From Cyprinodon diabolis (taxonomy: Eukaryota > Chordata > Actinopteri > Cyprinodontiformes > Cyprinodontidae), in assembly GCA_030533445.1 (NCBI GenBank), contig CM060081.1, positions 20,319,611 through 20,383,610 on the forward strand: DNA of 64,000 nucleotides, read 5' to 3'. Positions 35,301-46,429 of the stretch are shown piece after piece. Below the pieces are notes generated by a model, which did not search any database, was not told where the DNA came from, and worked only from the letters and a program-made list of their open reading frames with translations. Every line of letters starts with the position of its first letter. Position 1 is the first letter of the stretch. The translations under genes were made by a program, and so were the position numbers.

Positions 35301-37107
35301 CAATGTCACCTCCGTTCACCTCCATTCTATAATAGCATAAAGATATTTTAGAACTTAATTTATCACACAGGTGGCATTTTATGTTGTAATGCTGTAGTAT
35401 ACTGGGCTCATATAAGTGACCCATTTTTTTTAAAAATGGTTGTACACTGATTTTTTCCCCCTCAATCATAGTTACAGGTTTTCTGATACTCTGTTTGGTT
35501 CTATAAAATGTATTTTAAGTACTGTGACATTTCAAAACAGTATATTGATGGTTTTATTCAGGGTTATCATAACATAACATCCATTAAATGTTTTTAGCTT
35601 TGTTTCCTTTGCTTCCAACTGAGTATTTTCCCAGTCTGCTAAAGACAGGCTTTTTCAGCGGAATAATTCTATGATTAGTATGTTTTATTTAAGTGTGCTC
35701 AGAGTTCACCAACTGCGGCAGTTATTGAAATATGCTGTGCAAATCCCATGCCGACTTATACTTAATGCATTTAAATCAATTTTGATTAGTTAGATTTGTG
35801 ATATGGCTATAAAACTAAAGTAACAGCAGCTAGTTTGATATTCGGCCAGTTTATTCTCTGCAAGAGGCATGGGTAGTCACATTGTTAGACCTGTCTTCCT
35901 TTTCACAAGTGTTCAAGTTCAAAATTTGATTTTCTTTTATTGCAGAGAAATGAATTAACCCCAGTGTCAGTTTTATTCACCATCTCGCCACCCTGTCATG
36001 AAATTGGAATGGTAGAAATTTAAATAAATAACCAAACAGCAAGGTCAAGCTTGTTGGTTGTGGGGTAAATTGACTGAGCTCAGTGAAGGCTGACATTTTT
36101 CTAAAAGATTGAATTAAAAACTACAAAAACATGCTCAGTTTTCTTTTTTCTGAATACCAGAAACGTTTTTGGTCACGCTGTGTTTGATTATATTATGCTT
36201 ACTGGGCTATGCCATTCTTGATCATTCAAATGAGAAACTCAGGTTATAATCGAGAAGTTTATAATGAATTCTTATTTACTTCAGATCTTCTCGGTTTTCT
36301 ATTATTCAGTTGTTTTTGCAATCTTTATTGATAACCTTTCATAAAAACTGAATCCAATTCTCAGTTATTTTTTGTTCCTCGGACATTTATATACAACACA
36401 TTAATGCTAGCGGTGCCTATTTGTAAGTTGTATGTGTATATTGCTGTAAATCAGCAGTAAGCAGCAGGATTGTTGTCAGCAAAGTTGACCATCTTTGGAC
36501 CCCTAAATCCTTTGCCTGTGTTGTATTAAGAAGCTTTGAAAGCCCTCTCATCCTTGCAAACTGAATTTAGACTTTAGTGTTTTCTGCAGTTTGTGAGGTT
36601 TTATTCTCCCTTCACTTTTAACAGCTTGATAGATGTGCAACCATTTGGATCAAGTACAGGAGCATAAACAATGAATCCATGAGAATAGGCCATTATTAAA
36701 GACCAATAAAACAAGATGACATAAGAATCCTGCATCAAAGTAAATACTCACTGACCTCCCTGCTGTGTTTAACTTAGAATCACATATTAAATTTCATTAC
36801 AGCCCTGCTGACATTTTCCTCTTTAAATATTTTATACAACATAATAGCAGTAGGAAAGCAGATACTTGCCCATCTTAATGTCACACTGTCTCAATTAGAG
36901 GCTTATTTTACAAGCACTGAATTAGGAAATTCCACAATAAGAGATCAAGTCAAGCTGGACCTAGTGTGATGAGTGCATCCTAGCTTCATATCTTCATCCA
37001 AGCCAGGCTCAATAATCACAGCTATGTCAAGCTAGGGCTAAGCAATCAATCTAAATGTAGGTGCTTCACTTCTTGTAAGAGACTACAATGTTCAGGTTCC
37101 TAGATTC
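32331..37107. other. 4.8 kb without a recognised gene
   Basis: No TE ends, RNA genes or coding motifs. Open frames up to 92 codons (33663-33941 minus) lack motifs. The part 36780-36990 is compositionally complex (tcaattagaggcttatttta near 36892) and may be a conserved non-coding element. Confidence 0.4.
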
Positions 37108-37372
37108 TGTTGTGATTCTGCCCTTGTGGACTTTGAATTTTGAGTTTTCACTTATTTAGGTCAATCTGTTTTGTTGATCTTTGGTTTATTTTCCATTTTG
37201 TGTTATATTTAAGCAGTCTTCAGTTACACTCTGTTCCCAAAATGTGCCTGTCTCTTTTCATCTAGCTCCCTTCTAGTCACTTCTATCCACACCTGCTCCA
37301 TATCAGCTGATTACCCAGGTCTTTGATATGTCTCATATATATGTTCCCCTTGTGCAGTTCTTCAGTGCTGGT
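37108..37372 (+). mobile_element. 3'-truncated LTR copy
   Basis: Starts tgttgtgattctgcccttgt and tracks the LTR at 26397 through ggactttgaattttgagt, tttaagcagtcttcagtt and ctgctccatatcagctga, then stops abruptly near gtgctggtc. The second half of the LTR is missing. Confidence 0.7.
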
Positions 37373-37374
37373 CA

Positions 37375-38109
37375 AGGGGGCACAAACTAAACTGTTCATA
37401 ATTTATCATTTATGGTACACCAGCATTCGTAACATGTAGGCAAATAACTGTCCCCCAGACATCCGCGGTTATATTTTTATATTTATATTTTTTAAAAACA
37501 ATGCATCTGATGTATGTTGTATGTTGTGTTGTATGACGTGTTGGAAAGAGCGTAAATCATATCTCACATGTTTACATTTGATTACCATGTTTACAGTTTA
37601 TCACTGCTGCACTTTAAGAAATTGAAATATCTTCAGAGCGGTATACAACAAAATTTTGTTCTATACAAATGATGATAAACTTTGTCTAACTCTATGGAGG
37701 CCTCAATTCCCACAATCTGAATTAACAGCTAAATACCTAGTGGTTCAGTGTACCAACATTCACAAATGGCAGCGCCTTTCATAACTGGAGTACTAGAAAA
37801 TCCAACAAATGAAAGCTATGTCGATGGGGAACAAAGACACAAGGTCAGATGAGGGCACTGCCATCAACCCCCCTGATATTGGATATCAAGTCCCAATGAA
37901 TCAAGAACAGTTTTAGTGGAAAAACTACTGACGTAAGAAATAAAATCATGGCTCAGATGAGAACCTTTCAACCCTGGCAAGAGCTAGCAAAGTAAAGTGA
38001 GGTACCACTATATGACTTAGACTTAGTCTCAACTATATGAATCCCTTTGGATTACTCCTTTAGGGAAATTCTGGTTCCAGAAGTTTACATATATAGATTA
38101 CAAAGAGCA
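37375..38109. other. no gene seen
   Basis: AT-rich sequence containing a few tg/ta-rich patches. Nothing is recognised. Confidence 0.45.
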
Positions 38110-38823
38110 GAGTTCAGCAAGGTGCCATTAAAGATAAAAATACCTTGTCCCTCTTCCTATCACCTCATCCTCCCCCGAAGTGAGGAGTTGTAAAGCTTGA
38201 TGGCTTGAGTAACACAGCAATCTGTTGGTCCTACAGTTGGGGAGGAGCAATGTCCCACTGATCAGGCTCATCTTAGTGGTAAAGACAGTGTGCAGAGGGT
38301 GGCTGGCATTGTTCATTATGTCCAGCAGTTTGTTAAGTGTCCTTCTCTCTGCCACCGTCCCCAGAGAGTCCAGCCAATCACAGAGCTGGCTCTCCTGAAC
38401 AGTTTATCCGGTATGGAGGTGTCCTCCTTGGATGTGCTGCTCCAAGAGGACACTGACAACCACAGACTGGTAGAACATCTCCAACAGCTCATAGCAGATG
38501 TTGAATGACATGTTGAATCTCAGTCTCCTCAGGAAGTACATCCTGCTCCATGTCTTCCTGTGCATGTGGTTGGTGTGTGTTGATCAGTCCAGTTATTTGT
38601 TCAGCCACAACCCAAGGTATTGGGATATGAATCCACAGCCTAAGTCCCCTCCAGTAGTACTGGCTTAGTCTTTAGTCCATTTCTTTCATAGTCTATGACG
38701 TGCTCCTTTGTCTTGGAGATGTTTAGACACAGGTGGTTGCTGCGGCAAAAGGTGGCAAAGTCGCCTACCAGACTCCTGTACTCTTCCTCTCTGTTGTCCC
38801 TGATACACCCCACAATGGCTGTC
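38110..38823 (-). pseudogene. Rex1/CR1-like LINE, reverse transcriptase 3' part
   Basis: Minus-strand frames carry NREEEYRSLVGDFATFCR and NHLCLNISKTKEHVIDYE (38815-38690), the blocks just after the catalytic box in Rex1/CR1-type reverse transcriptases, where the protein reads template-bound DNA while copying LINE RNA. After a frameshift come FYQSVVVSVLL and VAERRTLNKLLDIMNNASHP (38355-38296 region), the usual C-terminal blocks. Several stops and shifts make it dead. It is 5'-truncated at ~38823, where the LTR begins. Confidence 0.75.
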
Positions 38824-39265
38824 TGTCCTAAACTTGGCGCTGATGGTTTGTTTTTTTCCTTTGCTCCCTGCTCCCCTGTCTAATTGGTTCTGCGGCTGAT
38901 TAACACCGATCATTTCCACCTGGTTCCTCTGCTATTTATGTTGTGTGCTTGCTTTCTATCAGCACCAGGTTAGTCTAGCATTTTGGTGAAACTAACTCTA
39001 GCTTTCTGTAGTCTGTTCTGTTTTCCTGATTGTGACCTGTTTCTGCCCTGTGGATCTTGCCTTGTCCCTGTCTGCTCTGTTAGTCTGATCTGTTCTGGAC
39101 TGATTGCTGGATTCTACCAGCTTCTGAACTTGGACCTGCCTTCTGACTCCGGCTTTGGATTTTCCCTTAAGCTGCTTAAGTTGCTGCTCTGTATTGGCTG
39201 GCGCCTGCTCTGCTCTCTCTCTCTCTAGGTCCAGTGAACATCTCAATTACAGACCTCCAATAAAG
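38824..39265 (+). mobile_element. LTR-like fragment (same family as 1159-1721)
   Basis: Begins tgtcctaaacttggcgctga and matches the minus-strand copy at 1159-1721 across gctgatt, atttatgttg, ggtgaaactaactct and the (CT)n block at ~39220-39228. It ends near the polyadenylation-like aataaag at 39261. Flanking duplications are not visible. It separates two unrelated LINE fragments. Confidence 0.55.
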
Positions 39266-39279
39266 ACCCTTAGTTATAA

Positions 39280-40185
39280 AGTAGTGGACAAAACCAGTCC
39301 CAAACATGATCCACACCTACTGGCCGATGAAGCTGATTTTTCTCCATGAATTCTTAACAACATAAATAACCTGGCTGTTGAAGAGCTGGACCCACCCTCA
39401 ATGGCTGACCGAGGTTGAAGTGGGCACATGGATCAACAGACGACAGAGCCACGGCAAGGCATTTGAAAAAAAACACCAGAGGAGCCATACACCAACTACT
39501 GGTTGACAGAACAGTCGCCTGAGACTGCAAGACCAGACAAACAAACCTGTGCACAGCATTGGCTGATTACAAGAAAGCCTTCAACTCAGTGCCACTCTCA
39601 TGGATTCTGGAATCCCTAAAGCTGTATAGGTTCAACAACATTGTAAGAGCCTTCATTCCAAAACTCCATGGGGCTGTTCTTCAAGCCCCTTGCAAAAATC
39701 TCCTTCAAATGTTGAATATACCAAGAAGATGCTCTGCCCACCTGCTTTTCTGCATAGGCCAAAACCCCCTCTACCAACTAATTAACAAGGCTGTCTACGG
39801 ATACTGACTCAGACCATGCATAGTGGATTCAATCTAAATCCAGTATCAACAGAGACTCACCACAAAGAGGGAGGCAGAGGGCTAATGAACATCAGATTGG
39901 CCATTGAAGATGAAACATTCAAGCTCCAACAATACATCAGGAAGATGGCCCCAAGGGATGAAGTGCTTGTTGAATTTCTAAAATAGTGGAAGCTGGAAAT
40001 GAAGGAACTGGAGGAACTATCATGAGAGCAAAAAACCCTACATGAGATGTACCACCAAAAGATAGCTTAAGTGGCTGATAAAAATCCAACCAATGGCTAG
40101 AGAGGGCCGGGCTGAAGGATGGCACAGAAGCACTGATCATGGCAGCACAGGAGCAGGCCCTGAGCATCAGAGCAATAAAGGCTTA
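39280..40185 (+). pseudogene. R2/R4-like LINE reverse transcriptase, first part
   Basis: Frames on the plus strand read NTRGAIHQLLVDRTVA, then DCKTRQTNLCTALADYKKAF and VPLSWILESLKLY (39470-39630), a reverse-transcriptase finger/palm region. LLFCIGQNPLYQL follows near 39746-39784, and after several shifts KEGGRGLMNIRLAIEDETFK (39866-39925) and YIRKMAPRDEVLVEFL. From memory these occur in a fish LINE with a C-terminal CCHC plus restriction-like endonuclease (R2/R4 group); I am less sure of the clade than of LINE origin. Internal deletions and stops abound. It continues after the Harbinger insertion. Confidence 0.7.
40183..40185. repeat. left TTA target duplication
   Basis: tta before the Harbinger-type terminus, repeated at 40662-40664. 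Confidence 0.75.
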
Positions 40186-40661
40186 AGGCTGATTTATACT
40201 CGTGTCACAGTGAAAAAAAATATGCCTCTGCCCCTGCCGCAGACACTCTGCAATACCACTCCAAAATTGTAGGTGACCGCAGACAGTGACGACAAGAGGC
40301 CTCTGATTGGTCAAATCAACATCCGCGCTACTCTATGTGTATTTCATGTTTGGTACCGTACCGGCTTGTTTTCTTTGTGTGATTGCCATTGCGGAAAACG
40401 ACTCATGAAGTTGGACCAGCTAGAAGAGTGAGGTGCCCAAGAATGCTGGGATCCTTTTTCCACCTGGATCCCTGCTCTTTTCCACCCTCATGTACCTCAG
40501 TTGTCGCACAGAATTGCCCCCACTTCCTTACCGCCTCAGCCGTATCTAGACCCACAGCTAGCTCGTGATTGTTCCTCTTGTGTTTTGGCTTGGAATAACA
40601 TAGCGCAGACCACCCTACAAGCTCACTGCGACAGACTGCTGCAAGGAGTATAACCAGCCCT
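40186..40661. mobile_element. PIF/Harbinger-type MITE (476 bp)
   Basis: Left end aggctgatttatactcg and right end (inverted) agggctggttatactcc are imperfect inverted repeats, and TTA flanks both sides, as in PIF/Harbinger elements. It splits the R2/R4-like LINE so that coding similarity resumes at 40665. The interior from 40360 to 40560 is shared with 18241-18621 in inverted orientation. There is no transposase. Confidence 0.8.
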
Positions 40662-40664
40662 TTA
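40662..40664. repeat. right TTA target duplication
   Basis: tta, identical to 40183-40185. Confidence 0.75.
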
Positions 40665-40835
40665 GATATACCATACCAAGCAATCCTAGGTGAAGGCTAT
40701 GCAAAGATGCACCAGAAACAATCCACCATCTCAGAGCAGGTTGTAAGATACTGGCAGGAAAGGAATACATTAACCATCATAACCAAGCAGCTGGTATAGT
40801 GTACTGAATAATCTTAGCAAGATACAACCTTACTA
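40665..40835 (+). pseudogene. R2/R4-like LINE, C-terminal CCHC part
   Basis: The plus-strand frame reads RLCKDAPETIHHLRAGCKIL then AGKEYINHHNQAAGIVY (40690-40801), with Cys, Cys, His and His spaced as in the CCHC motif before the endonuclease in R2/R4-type LINEs. It is in the same orientation as 39280-40185 and was contiguous with it before the Harbinger insertion. Confidence 0.72.
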
Positions 40836-42463
40836 AACAAAACTACTAAACGTCTAGTTTGTCTTGGTGGGTTCTAAGCTGAATCCCCCCAGCTTCACAT
40901 CAGCTGCTGATACGCACTCCCCTTTCCTACACTAACTTGTACAAATATGATCAGTATAATAGTATTGTAAAATATGATCAATATCGTGAATAATTTGAAA
41001 TTAGATACCTAAAAAGAAATTATTTTCTTATAACATTAAGTATTTTATATCATTCTCATTTCACCAATCAAATATATATGTTAAAACAAACAACCTTGTA
41101 TAATAACCAAATAATTTCTAGCTTAATATTTATCAAATAATAGAGCTATTTACTTTAAATATATTCTTGTCTTAGGGCTTTTAAAGCTGCGCAGCAAGTG
41201 CTTCTTTATGAATTAAAGTTGCTCCCTTTTCTGAGGGAACTCTATATCCCATCTGTAAATTACTGACATTATTACTTTAAAAGGATAAACTATAATCTGA
41301 AGAGAGTTTTTTCCTTTTTTTAATTTTTCATTAATGAGACCCTTAATCTCCTTGTAAAAGCACGCAAACTAAACATTTTAATTAAAATTTCATAGCATTG
41401 GGTCAATTTTACAAGCACGGGAAAAAAAGAAAAGAAATGAACTTAATATATGAACCTGTCAAAACTAAATGGAATGTTCTCCAATCAGGCAGCTTCTCTA
41501 AAGCATAATTTGTGAAATCTTTAAAAAAAAAAAGGAATTCCCAAATATTTTGCAGAATGTACATCTCATCTCTGTCTTCCAGGATGGATATAGATTAAGT
41601 TATCCTGTAAACTGGTTGCACTGTTACATCTCTACTGTTAACTGTGCACTAGAGTCCCTTCTCTCTTATTGCTGCTGGAAGCTTTCACTGCAATACTTCA
41701 GGATCAACCGATTGTACACTTATTTTGTGATTGTTGGTCCTGGAGAGCAAATAGACAGCTGTGAAGTTGATTCATATGATGACAATACCGAATCAAAGCC
41801 AAACCAATGAAAATAGTTGAATTGCACCCACCAGTCTTACCTAAAATTAGTCATCTGTCATATGACCTACTGGAGGAAGGATGATAAAGTCCCTCTTCAT
41901 TGTCTGAAATACCACAGCTGTCGTACACATTACTCAGGTGACTGACAGCTGCAATTGCCACGCCAAGGAGGAAGCCAGGCAGTGTTGACAGAAGCCTGAG
42001 TAGCTGTGATGATACTGTAGGGTGTGAAGATGCTGGTGTTATAGTATCAACAGTTTACGATTGAACCTTTTTTTTCCACCAATATCTTATTTTTCTTTCT
42101 TTAATCATAGGTTTACAGAAGGAGTCTTCACTTTTCATTGAAGTACATTTTAACTAGGGCTGCTTCAATGTTTCTCTCCTTGAGCAAAGATATTTTCTTT
42201 AAATTCTTTCAACATTGTTAATTAATGATTAGTTTTGAAAAAAAGATGGATGACAGTGACATTTACAATATTGGCCCTCTACAAAATGTATTTGTCTTTC
42301 TTTCTTGTAGTTATAAGCAACATTCTTAGATAAAAAGGAAACATTTAAAAATCAAACAAATAAAGTCATAGGTTTGGGGTTTCTAAATAATTATTTTTTC
42401 AACTGTTAAAATGCTATTAAAACCAAGTAACCTGTATGAAAATAGGAATTTCCCCATCTACTT
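40836..42463. other. no gene seen
   Basis: AT-rich sequence. The part 41160-41410 is of mixed composition and may be a conserved non-coding element. An 86-codon open frame at 41550-41810 has no recognisable motif and I do not call it a gene. Confidence 0.45.
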
Positions 42464-42467
42464 TTAA
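42464..42467. repeat. left TTAA target duplication
   Basis: ttaa, repeated at 43267-43270. Confidence 0.7.
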
Positions 42468-43266
42468 AGGAAACATCTATTCAGTAAAGCATAATAAACG
42501 GATCATTATCTATACTTAAAACTCATGCGATTGTGGTGATTAAATGAATTTAACATTAATCAGTAAAAAAGTAAAAATAATAATTTTGACTGCGATCACT
42601 GAGTCTGTGAGTGGCCATTTTTGCCCAAATATAGTAACTCCTCACTCCTGACATCTTCCAGCAATGACGTCACAGTGCGGTAAGCCTGGCTTTACAGGCA
42701 AAATCAATGGGAACTATTATACACACCTGCAATCAACAACAATTATTTTAGATTTCGAGAGAACTTCAGCATTGAAATTTCGCAAGAGCTATAGTTAAAG
42801 TGACAATGGCCACGTTCATGGCAGTTGAATGTTGCGATATATTGGGTATTAAAAAAGAATGAGTTATTTTACCTTTCCGATTCATGATCCACCGAGGGTT
42901 TGTCGTTGGATTGCCAACCTGAAGAGGTGGGATTTGCCATCAAACTTCTGGTCAGAGAAAAAAAAACACGTAATATGTAGCAAACATTTCGAAGAAGAAT
43001 ATTTTCAAGATGGCTTGGATAATAGCATGGAGTGACAAACACCAGATAGAGCATTGGGACTTGATCAACAGCCGTCACAAACGTGACGTCACAAACCGGT
43101 GGGTGCAGTAGTGTTCTTTGAGGAACATGGATGACTCCAGTAAAGCACATTCAAATGAAAATTACTCCTAATTAAAAACACTTATCATTTATCGAACAGT
43201 ATGTAATCATTTTATATTGAAATTACTTTCAGAAGTTTGAATTCCAAATATGACCAGACTTTTCCT
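42468..43266 (+). mobile_element. Kolobok-type element, internally deleted (799 bp)
   Basis: The ends are aggaaacatct on the left and, inverted from the right, aggaaaagtct (9 of 11 matching), both directly bounded by TTAA. TTAA duplications occur in Kolobok and piggyBac elements. The THAP zinc-finger exon inside (42859-43035) favours Kolobok, whose transposases carry a THAP domain. Most of the transposase is missing, so this is a deletion derivative. Confidence 0.65.
42859..43035 (+). pseudogene. THAP zinc-finger fragment of a Kolobok-type transposase
   Basis: A 58-codon open frame reads SYFTFPIHDPPRVCRWIANL, then RWDLPSNFWSEKKKHVICSK and HFEEEYFQDGLD. This matches the THAP domain core: FxFP near the start, the conserved W and P, and the C-x2-H pair (CSKH) of the C2CH zinc site, which binds the element ends. 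The first Cys pair appears upstream in another frame (VECCDILG near 42827-42850), with the expected following Cys replaced by Ile. The domain is therefore cut by a frameshift and has lost a zinc ligand. No catalytic region follows; the frame stops at TGA 43033-43035. Confidence 0.8.
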
Positions 43267-43270
43267 TTAA
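43267..43270. repeat. right TTAA target duplication
   Basis: ttaa, identical to 42464-42467. Confidence 0.7.
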
Positions 43271-45419
43271 GTCATTACTGCAGTTGCTGTATGGATAAAT
43301 TTTTAAAGCAACACCTAGGACTAATAGGTCCTGCCAGACCAATTTTTTAGATAGCTGAGTTTAATTTCACCTGCCTCATTTTACCACCTGACTGGAATAA
43401 TCAATACCGTAACTCACTTTTATCAAACTTATAGAGAAAAAGATATGTTTTAGGGCTGTTTTTGATTATTTCCTTATTGTAGATACTCAAGAACAGACGA
43501 AAAACATTAATTGATACCAAGCAGACTGCCAAACCATTTCTAAGTTTTTTGGGAGAAATTTTAAACTTAGAACAGGTAATGAAAAAAGTGTGTAGCTTAA
43601 AAAAACACTGAAAAAGAATAGGACTGTGAAAAAACTGTGAAAAACATCCAAGGACAAAACTACTACTAATCATAAATGAACACAAATTTGCTTTGAAAAA
43701 AGCATTTCTTTTTTATAAAATATGCTATTGATTCTAAAGACTGGATACATTAAATAACGTAAATTTGTCCATTTTCTATTCACAATTATTCAATATTTAT
43801 TTTATTATTATTGTTTTACTCTGAATAAAATTACGTTAGAGTTTTGTATTTAACCCATTCAACAATTAAACTATTTTTGCCCACCTTTAGGGGATGATAA
43901 ATGTATATTATTTTAATGTCACTTATTAATTGTATGAATGTTAAATAATGTGTATGAGCTTATTTCTTTCACTATTTATGTGATGGATCAGCCAATCATT
44001 GATAGGATTTCTGTTCTCACCATCTTATCTGCTTAAGACACCTTGAGGCTTACAGTATTAAAAGTTCTTTACTGAGGTAAAATGCTAAATGCTAAAGAAA
44101 CCAATGTTTCTTTATGTGGGTTTTTTGTTTTCCTTTGCCATTCTGACTTTAAATAAAAGATTTTCTAACTTAGCTTGTCAGCTCACACTGATAAAGAGGT
44201 TTACCTAATTTACTGTATGTTAAAGTGAAATGTCTCATTTAGTCTATGTCCACTTAAGTATGCTTTTGCTGAAGAATGACTCATATTATCTGCTTCTTTG
44301 TGCTACTTGACAAATGAGACTTTTTATTGTCCGTGCAATAAATTGGCAACAGATCTTAGAGCAGCTAAACGCTTTACTTCCAGTGGAATACATTTGTTGG
44401 ATAGAAAAGGCCTGATGCAACGTAAAGGAATACTTAAGAGGCCTGAGATTTAATACCATGAATTATTTATTTTTGGCACTTTAATGAAACTGAGAAAGGG
44501 TTTCCCTATCACTCATAATCTGTATAGCTGGTGTAATGTCACTCTAGCTTTGGGCACTTGCAGTCATTGGATTTCTGTGACAACAAGGCATTAGTGGAGG
44601 GGTTAGATACATTTTTTATGGCAAAAGAAGACAGATAATCTGAAACTTTTTCAACAGTTGTAGTACTTTTTAGAAAGAAAACTGTTTGATCAGAACTATA
44701 ACTCTGAAGCCATAATTTTTTAAATAGTCCAATCCTTTATTCAAGCTCCCTCTGAGCCAAATGATGCCCTAAAAGTGTATGTTTTCCCACCTCTGTGTAA
44801 TTTCAAAGACAAGTCGAACAAAACAAGGCAAACACTTCCGCTTTTGGGCAAAAGAGCCCATGCTGCTTTACTGCTGCTATGATTATAAAAAAAACCTTTT
44901 GTGATTATTAACATTTTCCTAACATCTTCTAGATTTTGTTTGATTAGCTCCACATAGGGCCTGTGTCTAATTTTTGTATATTTTGTCATAGACTTGCTAA
45001 CAATAAAATTGTTACTCAGGGAACTTTGTTTTGAACTATGGTTGGTTCCTTGTTTTAATCCCAGGTTCCTATCTATTCTTGACCTGATTCTTTAACAACA
45101 CTGTTCAGAAAAGTTGTTACAAGCAAACAGACTTTTGCCTGTATGAAATGGTTTGAACATCTCAACGAAATGTAATCCCTTGAACATTTTTAAGGTATTG
45201 TGGAGGATTTTTCTGAATATTTTAAAACTCCAATAAAAAAAAAAGGCACATGTTCAACCCTGTAACCATTCCTGAGAGGGAACACCTATTAAAGTCGTAG
45301 GGAAATCATATTTAAATGTCAAATCATTCTGGCTTAAACATGTATTTAAATGTACTCTTTATCATACGATATTGTCCCAATAAAAAAAAAAAAAATCCTG
45401 TCTTAAAATCTGTGAGGTC
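43271..45419. other. no gene seen
   Basis: AT-rich sequence. Open frames of 80-94 codons (43401-43685 and 44741-44989, minus) have no known motif. Nothing else is recognised. Confidence 0.45.
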
Positions 45420-45639
45420 TTTTTCATTTATGCAGGCCAGGTAATTATACTTTAGCTTGTACACCGAAATTCGGCAAATCATATATCAACGGTCATCTGT
45501 CAATCACGTTTCACTCATTGCATCTTGATTCATATGTCGCAGCTAAAATACGCAACAGTTGAAATAAGAACTAAGAATCATTTACTTTACCCCATGAACA
45601 CTGTGTAGTAACAGTGGCCGTCTGTTTCTTTAGCAGATG

Positions 45640-46340
45640 TAGAGCTAACAGAACTGGCAGCGTTGCAAGGCAAGGGCTCAAATAGGCTGTAAGCCTTCTA
45701 CACCAAACAAAGCTTCTGCCGCCCTGGCGTTCTCTTCCACAATATCTTTATCTCTTTCTTCCTCTAAATAAAAAATGTATGACGGTGATGACTCATCCCC
45801 GACCTCCGACACAAAACTCTCCTCCTCTTGCATGTTTCCGCTGTCCATAGCATTCCTTGACAGTGTTGTTGTTAAGTGCTACTTGTTCCCAATGTAATTT
45901 CCCATTGGGAACCTACTGGCACTAAGTTACTAACTAGTTAGCAAGATGATTATGAGAAACCAGCCGCAATCAAAGTTGCTTGCGAACACAACAATCCTGC
46001 CCTTTTGATAAACGATAAAAGTCCTGCACCACTCGGGAGAATTTGGAAATGCAACGGTTGGAACAGCTGTTTCCCTACGACTTTAAATGAATGAGAGAGC
46101 ATGCATGAGACCATTTCTTCTTGTACACTCTCTAAAAGTTGCTGTTCTCATAGCTCATACAAGCTTATTGTGTTAGCCCTAACCCCTCAATCACTATAGC
46201 CTATAGAGTAGGAACTATATAGTGGACTTTATAGCAGACTTAGTTAACTTACCATTTAGACAGATAATCATTACTGTTTGTCCTTGTTGGTCTCGTAACT
46301 CCTCCTCCACTGCGCGGTCCTGTGCCATCTTTGTTATTAG
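45640..46340 (-). pseudogene. two exon-like pieces of a TE-associated gene
   Basis: The first piece (46328-46253) begins with an ATG, reads MAQDRAVEEELRDQQGQTVM and ends at a consensus donor (aatg|gtaagt). The second (45848-45678) is a 56-codon acidic frame beginning MDSGNMQEEESFVSEVGDES and ending ALFGVEGLQPI before TGA. After a one-base shift, FEPLPCNAASS continues. The acidic segment followed by GLQPxxFEP recalls the N-terminus of the P2X7-like intracellular-domain proteins found in many TE-like copies in fish. The region 45420-46430 is less AT-rich than its surroundings. No complete ends were found and the link between the two pieces is inference. Confidence 0.35.
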
Positions 46341-46429
46341 TCGCGGCTGTGGAGTAGCGACAGCGGCATGGAGCATTCTTTTGGAAAACCTTGTTAAAAC
46401 ATATTTACATGTATACAATGTCTGATACT

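Noticed and set aside
41550..41810. 86-codon plus-strand open frame
   Set aside because: No recognised motif and no splice or promoter context; too little to call a gene.
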